Assembly (NCBI GenBank): GCA_004194705.1
Contig: SADC01000023.1
Coordinates: 124,001 to 188,000, forward strand
Direction of reading: 5' to 3'
Origin: Ditylenchus dipsaci
Lineage: Eukaryota > Nematoda > Chromadorea > Rhabditida > Anguinidae
DNA length: 64,000 bases
Every line of letters starts with the position of its first letter. Position 1 is the stretch's first letter. Under the pieces are notes generated by a model. It saw only the letters and a program-made list of their open reading frames with translations, did not search any database and was not told where the DNA came from. The translations under genes and the position numbers were made by a program. Below, one piece after another: positions 47,289 through 57,778 of the stretch.

Positions 47289-49691
47289 ACTATTAAGTAG
47301 GGAAAGTGTTTTTGATTACTTACTATCCGAAGAGTATTCAACAAAAATTATTTAAATTATTTTTTTTAAATTGACCTGGTAGCCGCCTTTCGAAATATTG
47401 CATCGATGACGGGCATGCCCCTTCAAAGTCATCACCTTTTTTATAAAATATATGAATTATTGATATTTTTTAGAAAAACAGCTTCGGCTATTTAAATTAA
47501 TAAGCAGAATATTTCTTTTAGCATGACTAACACATAATTAAGTAAGTCTTGTTACTAGACAGAAATCCGCATACTACAGCTTTTTCACTTCCGTAAGCCT
47601 AAGCAAACAAAAGTTGTTTAAGCTTTTGTCTCTTTTCATCATAGGTAAACCTTTTTTTACTTTTCCTATATTTTTTGGTTAAATTACACATTTTATGATC
47701 AAAAGTCTTGCTCGGTATCATGTCTAAGGTAAGTGAGTGCACGCATCTCTAACTCTCAAGCCCCGCGCCACTTCCGGGCGTAGGAGGATAGAGAGTTGCG
47801 CTTGAGGCAGGAGGCTTAAGAGTTTTTGAAAAATGGTCAACTGCGCCCTAAAAACATGTTTTTACACGTTTCAAGTGCTAAAACGTTAAAAAAACATGCT
47901 CTTAGGCTGTTTTCAGATGAGTTAATATAACGGACTTTAGCCAAAAACAGAATTAAAAAAAAGACTTGAAAAAGTTAAGGCCTTTTCAAAACTGGGAATT
48001 TTTTTTTACACTCTCTACTTATATTTAAAATTTCCTTATGGGTGAGTGAAGCGAAAATAGCGTAATGGTCTTCCCTCTGTAGATTAATTTAAAATAAAGT
48101 ACAAAAGCGAGTATTTTTTGAAGAACTGGAAAGACAGACCTCGAAATTTCAATAACTTTACTTTTCTTAATACTTTTTCAGCTTTTCTTAAACATCTTTA
48201 AATATTTGATGAGGCGAACATAATAAACTATATATTTTGATGTGTAAAAGTGACCTGTAAAACTGCATCAAGTGTATATTTGATTTCTTATGAAAAACTC
48301 AGGTACATTTTCTTACTACTGCATAACCTTTTCCAATCCCAACTTTATTTTATTAAACTTTGTTTACTTAAAAATCCCTCAAACTTTAAAAGTGCGCTCA
48401 GAGCGCCTTTTTGTGCATGATATGTTTTTAGTAGCCCTGACAATTTTCCAGGGGAAGGGATATATTCAGAAATCTCATCTGAAAATTTTCAAATTTTCTT
48501 TTATTTGGTAATTATTCTTGGCGAAAAGCGCCATTTTTTCCAGTGCGTGTTAAGTTTTGAGCGCCGAAAACAAAGATTTCGACTGAAAATTTTAAGTATT
48601 GCAAAAAAAATAAAGTTCTTAAATAAAGTTTAAAATGCTATCTAAAAATTTTGTCAGAAACACGATACCAAATAGTTTTTTTCTGTTGCTGAAAAAGTGC
48701 TGACTGTTAGAAATTCTTTTATTAAGTATTTTTCTTTATTTAAGCTACAAGCAATTTGCTTGAAATAAATGCTTGCCTTTGCTTTACTCTGTCTTTTTTC
48801 TTCAATATTCTTCTTATATGGCTAATATGGAAGAAAACAACAAAGGAAATGAAAAGCTACAGTTTTATTCTTCTACAAATATGTGTAATAGATCTATGGC
48901 TAGCTACAGTAAACGTATTCGTTCAACCGGTAGAGTTTTTACATTGTGGATGAATAAAGGTTTCGGCCTTTTTTTGTTGAAAATTTGGCACTTTTTTATT
49001 TTAAGCCGATATCGTAGAAAAGTGTCGTTTGTTGTTGCGAAGCTGTGTCTATTTTAAAAAAGTTTAGCTAAATCGAACTTACTGCATTGCTGCTAATTAG
49101 ACTCGACTAAACTTGACAGTCTTCATTTAATCGACACACCCTACTTTGAGGAGTCATATCTCGCAAGGGAGCATCACGAACTTTTTTTCACTCGTCCAGC
49201 AGAGTTTGGTCACATTGAATAGCTAGTATGCAACTTTTAATCAAATCTGTTGAGATTTCGGACCACAGGTGAAAAACCACAGGGGCTTTATACACGCATC
49301 AGCTAGATCACAGGTTCGAATATCAATAAGTGCACACCCTATTTTGACTCAATTTCATTCATAAGTTTGGGTGTCAAAATAATCCTCAGCCTCTTAGCTA
49401 TACAAAAAAAATTTACGGCTAGGAACAATTTAAGAACAAGAGTGAAAAATGTGCTTCCACTAGTATTTTAACCTGTGACCCAGAAATGCGGTTGGCCCCA
49501 GCTAAGAAAACTATGTTCAAATACTATCTTTTAAGTTATCTAATTACTCTTTTAGGGTGGTTCACCTTCGTCCCCAAGGCAAAAAGTTCAATGGTCCAAT
49601 CCCACATGGTAGAGCGCTTTTTATTTTGGCTTGTTTGACCCATGTATAGGAATAATTCGACTTTTTCAGCGCTGGATTCACAATCATCGAC

Positions 49692-50400
49692 CATAGTTGG
49701 ACGCCTCTGAAAAACCACCGCCGCCGCCACCGCCGGCGGCGTAAAAATGTTACTAAATTTCACCGCCGCCACCGCCGCTGCTTTGCCACTACCGCCGCCG
49801 CCGGCGTCACTTTTTATTTCGCCGCCGCCACCGTCGCTGCCGCCGCCAGCTAACGCTTCACTGTCAAAAATTTTTCTGTTAAATTTATGTTTGTCATAGA
49901 ATTATATTTTGTAAGAGAACAGTAAAATTCTAAATTATGTCATTTTATCAAATTTTCATAAGATGACCATTTAAAACCAGCATTGTTTTGCTACTTTGTA
50001 AAATTGGTCCTGTTGGAGTCTTTCTTCCTGAAGAGAGCATAGCCATGATACTGAATAGTCTTTCCACTCTTGCACTTGTAGCTGGCGTTGCTAAGATCTC
50101 AAATTCCATCTGAGAAATCGACGTATATGTCTAGAAAGTCAAGCTGTACTGTAAAATGTACAAAACTAATTTGCTTTTTACTTAAATTCTGGACTTCCAG
50201 AAGTCCCATGGATTACAGGTACCAAGAAAAGCATCGCTGCTACCGCTGCTACCGCCGACGCCGCCACCGCCGCCGCCTAATTACTCCGCCGCACCGCCAC
50301 CGCCGCCAGCACCTCATATTTTGCCGCCGCCGCCTGGCGGCGCCGCCGGCGGCGGCAGCGGCGGTGGCGTTGGCGGCGGCGCGGCGGCGATCCAACTATG
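49692..50400. mobile_element. hAT-like element with GCC-rich subterminal arrays, right arm only
   Basis: Ends CATAGTTGGA and complement TCCAACTATG; flanks TCATCGAC (49684-49691) and TCAGCGAC (50401-50408) form an 8-bp duplication with one mismatch. The left arm has the uninterrupted site near 15108-15118. Both subterminal regions are long runs of CCGCCGCCACCGCCG, inverted relative to each other, strikingly GC-rich in this AT-rich genome. Confidence 0.85.
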
Positions 50401-50439
50401 TCAGCGACCTCAATACGGTCAAAATACCCAAAAAATTAA

Positions 50440-50815
50440 AGTGCACGCAAGCGGGGTCGAGCCTGCACCATTGTGGGCCTTAAAACACAAACACTTTTCC
50501 ACTGCGCTACCGAGGTCAAATTTTCAAGCTGGAGTAGCTTCAAACCCTCTTTGGCAAGAAATGGGAGCAAGAAAGCTACTTAGGTTTGAAAAACGGCTTC
50601 CATGGCGCAGTGCGTGACCGCTATTAATTTTGGCTTGGTTGACCATTTCTAGGGGTAAATTTGGGTCGCTGATTCCGAATCTGGCGTCAAAAAAGTCTAA
50701 TTACTTCTAAAACTGGTCAAAGAAGCCAAAATAAATAGTGCGCCACGTGGGATCGAACCTACAACATTATTTTATGCCAAAAAACGCAAACGTTTACGCA
50801 TTGCGCCATGGATGT
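50440..50815. repeat. tRNA-derived (SINE-like) segments, right arm
   Basis: Mirror of the cluster at 14645-15080. A minus-strand B box is seen at about 50745-50760 (GGGATCGAACCTACA) and an A-box-like GCGCAATGCG complement near 50797-50810. Confidence 0.6.
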
Positions 50816-52514
50816 CACTTTTTTGAGCCTAAGCAGCTTCCCTCCCTTTAAGTTAAGAGCCCAGAGCGAAAATCGCGATTGTACATCACTGTATACGAGG
50901 TGTCAGGTCTACAATAAAAGTTACCAAATTGCTTATTCCATGTTATCCCTACATATTTAAATATATTATTTTGTTTCCAGGCAGTGTTATATGTTGACAG
51001 CTACAGTATTTTTACCGAAATGGGCTGGCTCGATCCATCAGGCCACCTTTTCACCTGTTATTATTTCCAATGTGGCTTTTCAGTTACTACATAGCAATGT
51101 CTTCCAACGCTGTTCAATTTATTTACAGATACTTAGTGTTATGCCGGTAAAATACCACTGTCTGGACAATTAAGGACAATTTTTTTCAGAGATACACCTG
51201 TGTCGGCAACCAAGTATTTCTGTATGCTTGGAGTAGCTGGCTGGTTGACTTCAATTTTGGCAGCTTCTTTTGGCTTACAATGTTTTCTAGACTCTAAAAA
51301 TATATATATATGGAGTGCTATAATCAAGCAAAAAACTAATATTGACGGCAGTCATTTAACTTGCATGGAAAAATCTGTAAGTCTCAAGAAGCTCAAATCT
51401 TTTCCGCATTTGACTGTAATTCTTAACACTCCGACCTCTAATTGTTGTAATATCTTCTTAGCATGTTCGACTCGCTTATAAAAATGCCTTAAAAACATTT
51501 TAAAATCCCTGTTAGTTTTCCAATTTTTCCTTGAGACAACAAATATTCGGCAGGAATTTTTATACTTGTTATACCTATACCGGTTCCTATTAACATTTTA
51601 CAGCTTTGAATGGGGAGAAAACACAAAAAAGATACCAATGAAATTCAATCAAGAATTGATTTGACGCAATTTGGTGAAATTCTTCATAGTTAATATTTTG
51701 AGGCTACAGTCAAACTTCGTTTATCCGGCACCCCCAAAAGTTCGTTTCCGCCTTGGGTCTGATATTTATTTAACCCAATTTTTGAAAAGTTTTGCTAGTT
51801 CGTTTTTACAGGCTGGTCGGAAATATGGTCAGCATTCCGATCTTGCCGATCGGTTTTTAAAAATCCTGCAATTTAATCATTAAAAAAGCAAAAACCCGGT
51901 TTGCTTGCAAAAACCCGGTTCCGGCACCTTTTTTGCATTTTTGCCTTGGGGGACCAAGGTAACCTAACCTTAAGCGTACGTGGATATCTGTAAAAGACCA
52001 AAAAAGATAAGATTTGAACATATTTTTGTTGACTGGGGTCTACCGCATAAAGTAACTCTGGTATGCATACATTTGTGAAAAACTCACATCCAATATTCAT
52101 TAGCTAGAGAGGAAAATTTGACATCTAAAAATTTTTTTAGGATTCCTTAATGCATTTTCTAAACGCCATATTCATTACACTTTTTACGGCTATTTGCTAC
52201 GCCATTATATTAGTTTGTGGATTCAAAATCAGAAATTTAGTCAAGCAGCACAAAAACTCAAAGAAAGCGGAAAATGATATACAGATGACTTTGACATTAA
52301 TTTTACAGGTACTTTAAAGGACCATAAAATTTGACATATGCAATAATTTGCAAATTTTAAATTTATGCTAGGCCAACCTTATTTTGTCAGTGATGTTTTA
52401 AATGATTTTATTCAACTTTCATTGTTACACAGATTAGTATCGTAAGATTTGTAAAATACCAAGTGCAACCCTCTCACAAAAGAGTATGAGTTCACAAAAA
52501 TTGGCAAAAAAGCT

Positions 52515-52948
52515 GCTATAAGTACACCTACAAGAGAGGGACCCTGACTGTGACCTCAGCGAAATTTAATGAAATTTTTTTTCTGTATATTCCTGTAGAA
52601 CGTGCCCAAGTTGCTGACAAATCTGACTCCTTAGCTTCGAATGTTCACAAAACGTGGTACAAGGGTCACTTAAAGCTATAAAAAAACCTCGATACCCATA
52701 TCATGGTTTTCATAGCTAACCCTTGCGCCATGGGTTATTTCTGAAATTTTTGTTGGCTTTGAGAGGCCGTGAGCCAGATTTATAAAGAACTCGGGCACCG
52801 TCTACAAGAATACGCGCAAAAAAAGTTCATCGAAAAACCCGCAGGTTACAGTCAGGATCCCTTGCGTGTGCGATCAGTATTAACTCAGTCTCAAAATACG
52901 CTTCTAAATCTGGTAGGTGGTAGGTGTGGTTGTTTGGGTGTTGCGGAT
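52515..52948. mobile_element. Palindromic repeat joining the right arm to the second spacer copy
   Basis: Second copy of 6615-7047 in the same orientation (ACAAGAGAGGGACCCTGACT ... GGTTGTTTGGGTGTTGCGGA), with about ten substitutions. It occupies the interval between the arm edge (52493) and the start of the duplicated spacer (about 52963). The open frame across it (from about 52769) is palindrome-derived. Confidence 0.75.
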
Positions 52949-53467
52949 TTCTATTTCCTTATATTTTTAAAAATTATCTAACTAACTAGACCAAAAAGCT
53001 ACTTTGTGTTTTCGCGTCTCCAAAAAACTACCAAATAGCTCGTTTAATTGGAACTCTTAAAATTGTTTGAATTGTTTGAAGCTCGCGTTATTTATGACTG
53101 CTAGCCTTTTGTATTAGAATTGTTAAACAAACTCCAAAAAAGAAATTAGAAAATTGGCAAAAAAAATGCACAAAAAATCAACAGGGGAGACCAAGGCAAA
53201 AAAGTGGGACCGATTCTCATATAGGGCCAAAAATTAGATATAAGTAGAAATCAAAGTTTCAAAACTGTTTGATGTTCGCTAGTGTTGATTCAGGGTTACA
53301 AGCTGCTGAGATTTTTCAGCCCTTAGCGCTTTTTTGTGCCAGAATTTAACTGTGTCTATAATTCCGTAATAATTAACAATTCAGTAATAAACTTTAAAAA
53401 TATCCCAAAAAAGCTTAAAATTACACTTTGGTAAAGGCTAGAGACAATAATAGTCCAATTCACTCAC

Positions 53468-53531
53468 TGTTCTTGCTGCTAGGAACTGGCTTTCCGTCCA
53501 TTGGTTCTCTAGCTTCATTGGAAACATTCAT
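53468..53531 (-). pseudogene. Orphan first exon of the unidentified gene
   Basis: Identical in content to exon 1 at 31758-31821 (ATG start, GTGAGT donor), but exon 2 and all later exons are absent downstream because the duplicated block ends within intron 1 at about 52963. Confidence 0.65.
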
Positions 53532-54843
53532 AGCTGCGAGTAGCGCTATAAACGAATTTCACTTAAATTGATTAGTTTGAAACACATCTCTTTTAAATGT
53601 CACTTTATTATTGAAAAAAAGACTAGTTTATCTTATAGTTTTGTAAAATTAGATTAGAAAAACATACAGAAGTTTCATGAACTTCCATGAAAATTACAAA
53701 GGTAATATTGGTAACTCCACCTAAAAACATGCTCTACATGAAAAAATGAAAAAATGGGCTCAAAATTTTGAGGTAGCAACTGGGGGTCCAGTATTACAGA
53801 AAATCACTTTTAATACACTAAGCGTAAGGAAGCAGTAACAAATAAACTCAATTTGGTAGAAAAATTTAACTTTTAAAAAAATTTATGGCGTAGTTGTTTT
53901 CAGAGAGCAATGATTTCTGCAATATATATTTAAAAATTTAAAAAACTAAATTTGTTTGCTAACAGACCATACTTTCACTACGGTCGAACCTGGATATGAG
54001 GCTACCTCTGATATAAGAGCATTTTTTTAGGCCAGCAAAGGCCAGCAAAGAAGTCCCAAGCAAAAAAATCACCTTCGATATAAGGATAGTGCTTCATTCC
54101 GAGAACCGGTTTTAAGTTTGCGTAAAATTTTGTGAAAAAAATTAAATTTGATATAAAATATTAGGATCCCCTGGGTCCCCCTACTGCTTTTTACAGTTTT
54201 TGCCTTGGCTCCCTGCTGTTTTAAAACTCAAGAGGCCGATTGGCAGGTCATTATGTTCCGGTGCACAATTCAATGGAGAACACGAATATAGGAATTCATA
54301 CGCGCTGAAATACGTAATTATGTGTTTCAGTGCAAAAACCATGCTGGATCTGTCGATGGAGATCAAGAGTCTATTTCTATATTTATTTTATTTTAATACA
54401 AAATCATCATACTAATAAAAAGTCACAAATTCAATTTGTACAAACATAATGTTTACAGCAATACACATACAACTATCAACAAAGTTGGCAACTAGCTTTG
54501 CAATTGGCCGACATCCACCTAGGATTTTGAGCGCACTCCCCTATGAACGACCAAAAGGGACATAGAGTGTGCAGGTTAGAGCAATCTAGAATTTTTTTGT
54601 TGTTGAATCATCTAGTTAGTTGTTATTCGATTGTTGTTTTTGCCTTGGTACCTCACTGATATATCTTGGAGTAATTTTTTTTTGAAATTTTACTGAAATT
54701 TTGGATTTCACTGCGGCTAAAATTTATGATGACTATTGTCGAGTGTGTATTACTATTTTTTTCTTTTTTTTTGGGTTCAGAATCTAGAAAAATAATATTT
54801 CAATATTAAAAGGGAGACCAAGGCAAAACCATCGTATTTCACA

Positions 54844-55146
54844 TTAGGGCCGAGCTATTTGTTCATATCTACCTGGCTTTAGCTCTTTGGGTGCAAACAC
54901 ATCTTGCAGGGCCTCACCACAAGACTGACATGCTTTTTGGCAGTGAGGCCTCATCCAGAATGGGTTCTTCTCACATTCTCCTAGTTCGGTCCAAAACTGA
55001 CATAGACGATGGTAGTTAAAACAGGTTTGTTTTTGGGTGGTGGATGTGCTCACAAAAGTGGTAGAAGAAGACTGTTCCTCGGTAGTAGGGAAAGGAGGAG
55101 AAGGTGTGCTAGTAGTCGTCTGCTTCTTTTTGTTGGGGTTAGAAGT
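54844..55146 (-). CDS. ShKT-domain protein, C-terminal exon
   Basis: After the acceptor TTTTTAAG the frame opens TSNPNKKKQTTTSTPSPP, a Thr/Ser/Pro-rich linker probably O-glycosylated. An ShKT domain follows with cysteines in C-x6-C...C...C...C-x2-C order (CFNYHRLCQFW, GECEKNPFWM, CQKACQSC). It ends KELKPGRYEQIARP and a stop. ShKT domains are small disulfide-rich modules common at the C terminus of secreted nematode proteins (peptidases, tyrosinases, peroxidases, mucin-like proteins); the name comes from an anemone peptide and does not imply toxicity. No catalytic domain is seen nearby. Upstream exons are unidentified; they could be in the Thr-rich region beyond 59 kb, but I cannot show that. 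Confidence 0.75.
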   Translation of the reverse strand, partial: TSNPNKKKQTTTSTPSPPFPTTEEQSSSTTFVSTSTTQKQTCFNYHRLCQFWTELGECEKNPFWMRPHCQKACQSCGEALQDVFAPKELKPGRYEQIARP

Positions 55147-55231
55147 CTTAAAAATAAAATTCAAAAAAATTGTAAATTTTATTTTGTTTTTAATGGATTT
55201 TTTCGCAGCATACTTAGCTGCAAGCTGTTAA

Positions 55232-55466
55232 TACCGTATAACCTCTACTAATCCCCACCCTGACTTTGAGGACCTATATCTCAGCCCAAAGTAAATATTT
55301 TGCAAATCTGTTTTTTGCATTTTCTTAACTCCCACGAGCTCTACCAATTCCGCTTTATCGATTCCGGATTTTCACCCGAAAATTTTGAGATTGACATCAA
55401 ATTTCTCAGATTTTCGGGGGTTTGAAAATTAATCCCCCATAGGGGATTAATAAAGGTTATACGGTA
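55232..55466. mobile_element. TACCGTATA-family MITE, second spacer copy
   Basis: Direct copy of 33498-33729 with single-base indels. Confidence 0.8.
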
Positions 55467-55913
55467 ACTGCGTTTTTTAATTTTTTTTGTTTTATCTTGA
55501 AGGGAGGGGAACTTCGTATACGCATCGCATAGGTCAAAGGTTCAACTACCACTGGCTGCTCACCTTATTTTATTTAATCTTTAAATTTACAAGTTTGATT
55601 GCAAAATCATATAATATCATCAGCGCAGGCTTTCAACCTACTAGCTTGTATACAGGCTGAAATATGCTGAATATCCTAAAATCGATCGTTTGGGGGTTTT
55701 TTCTTTGACTGGATGAGATGATATTTTCTGGATTTTTTTTTCAAGTCACATGTTTCATATACTGCAACGTAGCTAAGAGTCTCGGCTTCCATTTGAGCTA
55801 TCAAACAGAGAAAAAAATATTAAGTTAGAGTTTGAATTCAAAAAACATCTAACGATGTCTAAATTCATACTATCCTATACAGATCTGTCGTTTCCATGAA
55901 ATCCCAAAATTGG

Positions 55914-56439
55914 GGCATTCACTGATAGCAAACCAGTGCTGGAAATGGTTGCAATCGATTGTTCGGTAGTTTTTGAAGCTAGAAGTCAGCGAAGTTACTA
56001 AACTTAGAGCAAAACAAATAAGGTGTGAACCCAGTGGAATTGAACCTGTGACCGAAAGGCGATGCGTATAGGAAGTTCCCTCCCTCCTTTAAAAGTGAAT
56101 AGTTATTTAACCGGATAAATAACGAACTAAGGTAATAGTAACCACAACACAAAAAAAGCAAAAGGAAAGTTTTTAACAAAAAGCAACGAACAAAGAAACC
56201 AAAAGAAACCAAAAAAAAATTAAGGTGTTCCAAAAATTATGGTACTGACCAAAAAAATTTTCAGAATTATTTTCAAATTGCTTCAAAAGTTATTTGTTTA
56301 CACTTTTTAGACAAAAAATGTATTTTAAAATTAATTAAAAAATATTAAAACGAAATTTTTTCCCTGAGCCCCCTATTTTATATTAGGTTGGGGACCAAGG
56401 CAAAAAATTTTTAAAACATTTCTCACAAAAATAATTTGG
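55914..56439. other. No gene seen; tRNA-like remnant
   Basis: Unique sequence beyond the duplicated block. A minus-strand tRNA-derived remnant at about 56025-56080 (B box complement GAATTGAACCTGTGACC) is related to the sequence near 33775-33830 in the spacer (GCATCGCATAGGTCAAAGGTTCAAC). No exon is supported. Confidence 0.5.
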
Positions 56440-56850
56440 CGCTACTTGGATATACCCCCCGCCCCCAATCAACTTTTTTCAAAGTGTTTCCAAACACCCA
56501 AAAGTACCCATTTTTAGCTGAAAATTTTTATTCTGAGGCAGCCTAGCATGCGAAAATTCCTCAGCAATCCGAATGACTAAGCAGAATTTGAACAAAATAC
56601 TTACTTGCTGAGATATGACCTAAAGTTGAAGTGTCAATATTTTAAAAATGACCACTTAACTTTAGTCCAACTTAAGATCATATCTCAGCAAGAAAGTATT
56701 TTTTTCAAATTCTGCTTTGTTATTCGGATTGCTGAGGAATTTTGCATACCGGGGTGCATGAGAATAAAAATTTTCTAAAAATGGGTACTTTTCTTTAAAA
56801 GTACAAGAAATTTTTCGAGGGGGGGAGGGGGGTGCACTTGGGTATCTGTC
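56440..56850. mobile_element. Long palindromic element
   Basis: Mirrored halves: TCCTCAGCAATCCGAATGAC / TCGGATTGCTGAGGA, GCTGAGATATGACC / ATCATATCTCAGC and AGTACCCATTTTTAG / CTAAAAATGGGTACT, with C-run and G-run outer ends. Related ends (GGCGCTACTGGAATATACCCC) occur near 3683, 4077, 25770, 27470 and 57780. Confidence 0.7.
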
Positions 56851-57778
56851 AAAATTATTTAGTTAAATGATGTGACCTTTGAAATATTGAGTTAAGTTTC
56901 AAATGTAGAAATTTATATTATGCAATGCGTCAACAAATAATCAGAACATAAGGCTGTCTACTATTGTGAAATATAGAAAAAAACCAAGCCCTATCCCTTA
57001 ATGGGGGTTTTATGCCTTAATGCCCCTGTTGTGGTTTTTATGTGAGTTTTTAGGCTAGGAGATTATTTTCTTCTCCGTTTATACCTTTACTTTCTAGCTC
57101 CGCAGGCCAGTATCATGGTTGACCCTTCCCCATGATTTTCGATGCGGGAGAGGTTTTAAAGAATTTATGTATGGTGGGAGGCGGGGAGGGGAAAAGCAGT
57201 ATAAAGTTGGCCATGTAAAATGGGTTTAAAAAGCTTGCCTGCGAAAGCCGTAAAAATAAATGGAAAACAACAACTTCAAAAAGAGAAAAGAAATAAGATA
57301 AATTAATTGCAGAGACGGGCAGAACCAGTTTTTTGATACGAGTGAGGGAGGAATAGAGGGCGGGTACGGGGTCAACGCTTGCCCGTATGATGATTTTATT
57401 ACCACCGATACCGTATTTACTCTAATAAACCCCCCGGATGCTTTATTTTTCTAACTCTCAAAAATCTGAAAATTTTGAGGTCAATCTCGAGATTTTTGGG
57501 TACTCAATCAACAAGCACTCCTCTCTGTGGTTTGGGCATTGTCCATCCAAAGACCATCCGTGGGTGGCGGTTGAAGAAAAATTCTGTACGGATTTTTTGA
57601 CTTGATTTCCAACAAAACAAAGCCCAGAATTCAATTTTAGGGTATGGTTTTGTTAAAAAAAGTTGAAAATCCGTACAGGGGAAATTTTTTCTGAATTTGC
57701 GGGGGACAACGCCGCGCGCAAAAACCGTGGTCTTTTAAAAAATGTCGAGTGGAATTTGAATTGCACATATGAACGACT
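56851..57778. other. No gene seen
   Basis: AT-rich with a partial TACCGTATT-family end at about 57409 and a CCGTACGGATTTT-type short inverted pair near 57590 and 57670 that also occurs near 29955 and 30040. Confidence 0.45.

Larger units (their letters stand above)
48752..52309 (+). pseudogene. Serpentine chemoreceptor (Str/Srd-like 7TM), right-arm copy
   Basis: Exons 48752-48929, 50981-51146, 51190-51376 and 52141-52309, all with good splice sites and matching phases. Exon 1 is intact: FFFNILLIWLIWKKTTKEMK, SYSFILLQICVIDLWLATV, ending VFVQP before a GTAGAG donor; this N-x-L-L-I ... K-SY-x-x-LLQ ... D pattern is the TM1-TM2 signature of nematode chemoreceptors. Exon 2 ends YRYLVLCR in frame but has lost one base early (AGTATTTTTACC against AGTAGTTTTTACC). 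Exon 3 reads SATKYFCMLGVAGWLTS; exon 4 ends TLTLILQ. The C-terminal exon is missing because the arm ends at 52493. Intron 1 holds tRNA-derived repeats and a GCC-rich hAT-like element. Confidence 0.8.
34175..52493. repeat. Right arm of a giant palindrome
   Basis: Reverse complement of 12813-31503. By eye, the part from 34.2 to about 41 kb differs from the left arm mostly by single-base indels. From about 42 kb outward there are several substitutions per 200 bp and arm-specific insertions at 40669-41065, 43553-45053 and 49692-50400. The outer edge is at GAGTATGAGTTC (52493). Confidence 0.95.
52963..55913. repeat. Second, directly oriented copy of the spacer plus inner arm end
   Basis: Matches 31254-34176 along its whole length. 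In the stretches I compared, differences are almost only one- to three-base indels, mostly in homopolymers. It begins 250 bp inside the left arm's inner end and stops exactly where the right arm begins in the first copy (shared AAAATTGG), continuing into unique sequence GGCATTCACTG. Confidence 0.95.

Noticed and set aside
50088..50617. Long Ala/Arg/Gly-rich open frames
   Set aside because: They arise from GCC-repeat arrays of a hAT-like element and from tRNA-derived repeats; no coding pattern remains outside the arrays.
12813..52493. Palindrome as a missed-adapter sequencing artefact
   Set aside because: Substitutions and at least five arm-specific insertions with clean target duplications and empty sites cannot come from reading the same molecule twice; a haplotype join remains possible.
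52769..52981. Open frame KELGHRLQEYAQKKF... as a gene
   Set aside because: It spans one half of a palindromic repeat and runs across the junction into the duplicated block; the copy at 6.6 kb is not open.
54844..55146. ShKT exon as a toxin gene
   Set aside because: The domain is widespread in ordinary secreted nematode proteins; nothing else here suggests a toxin.
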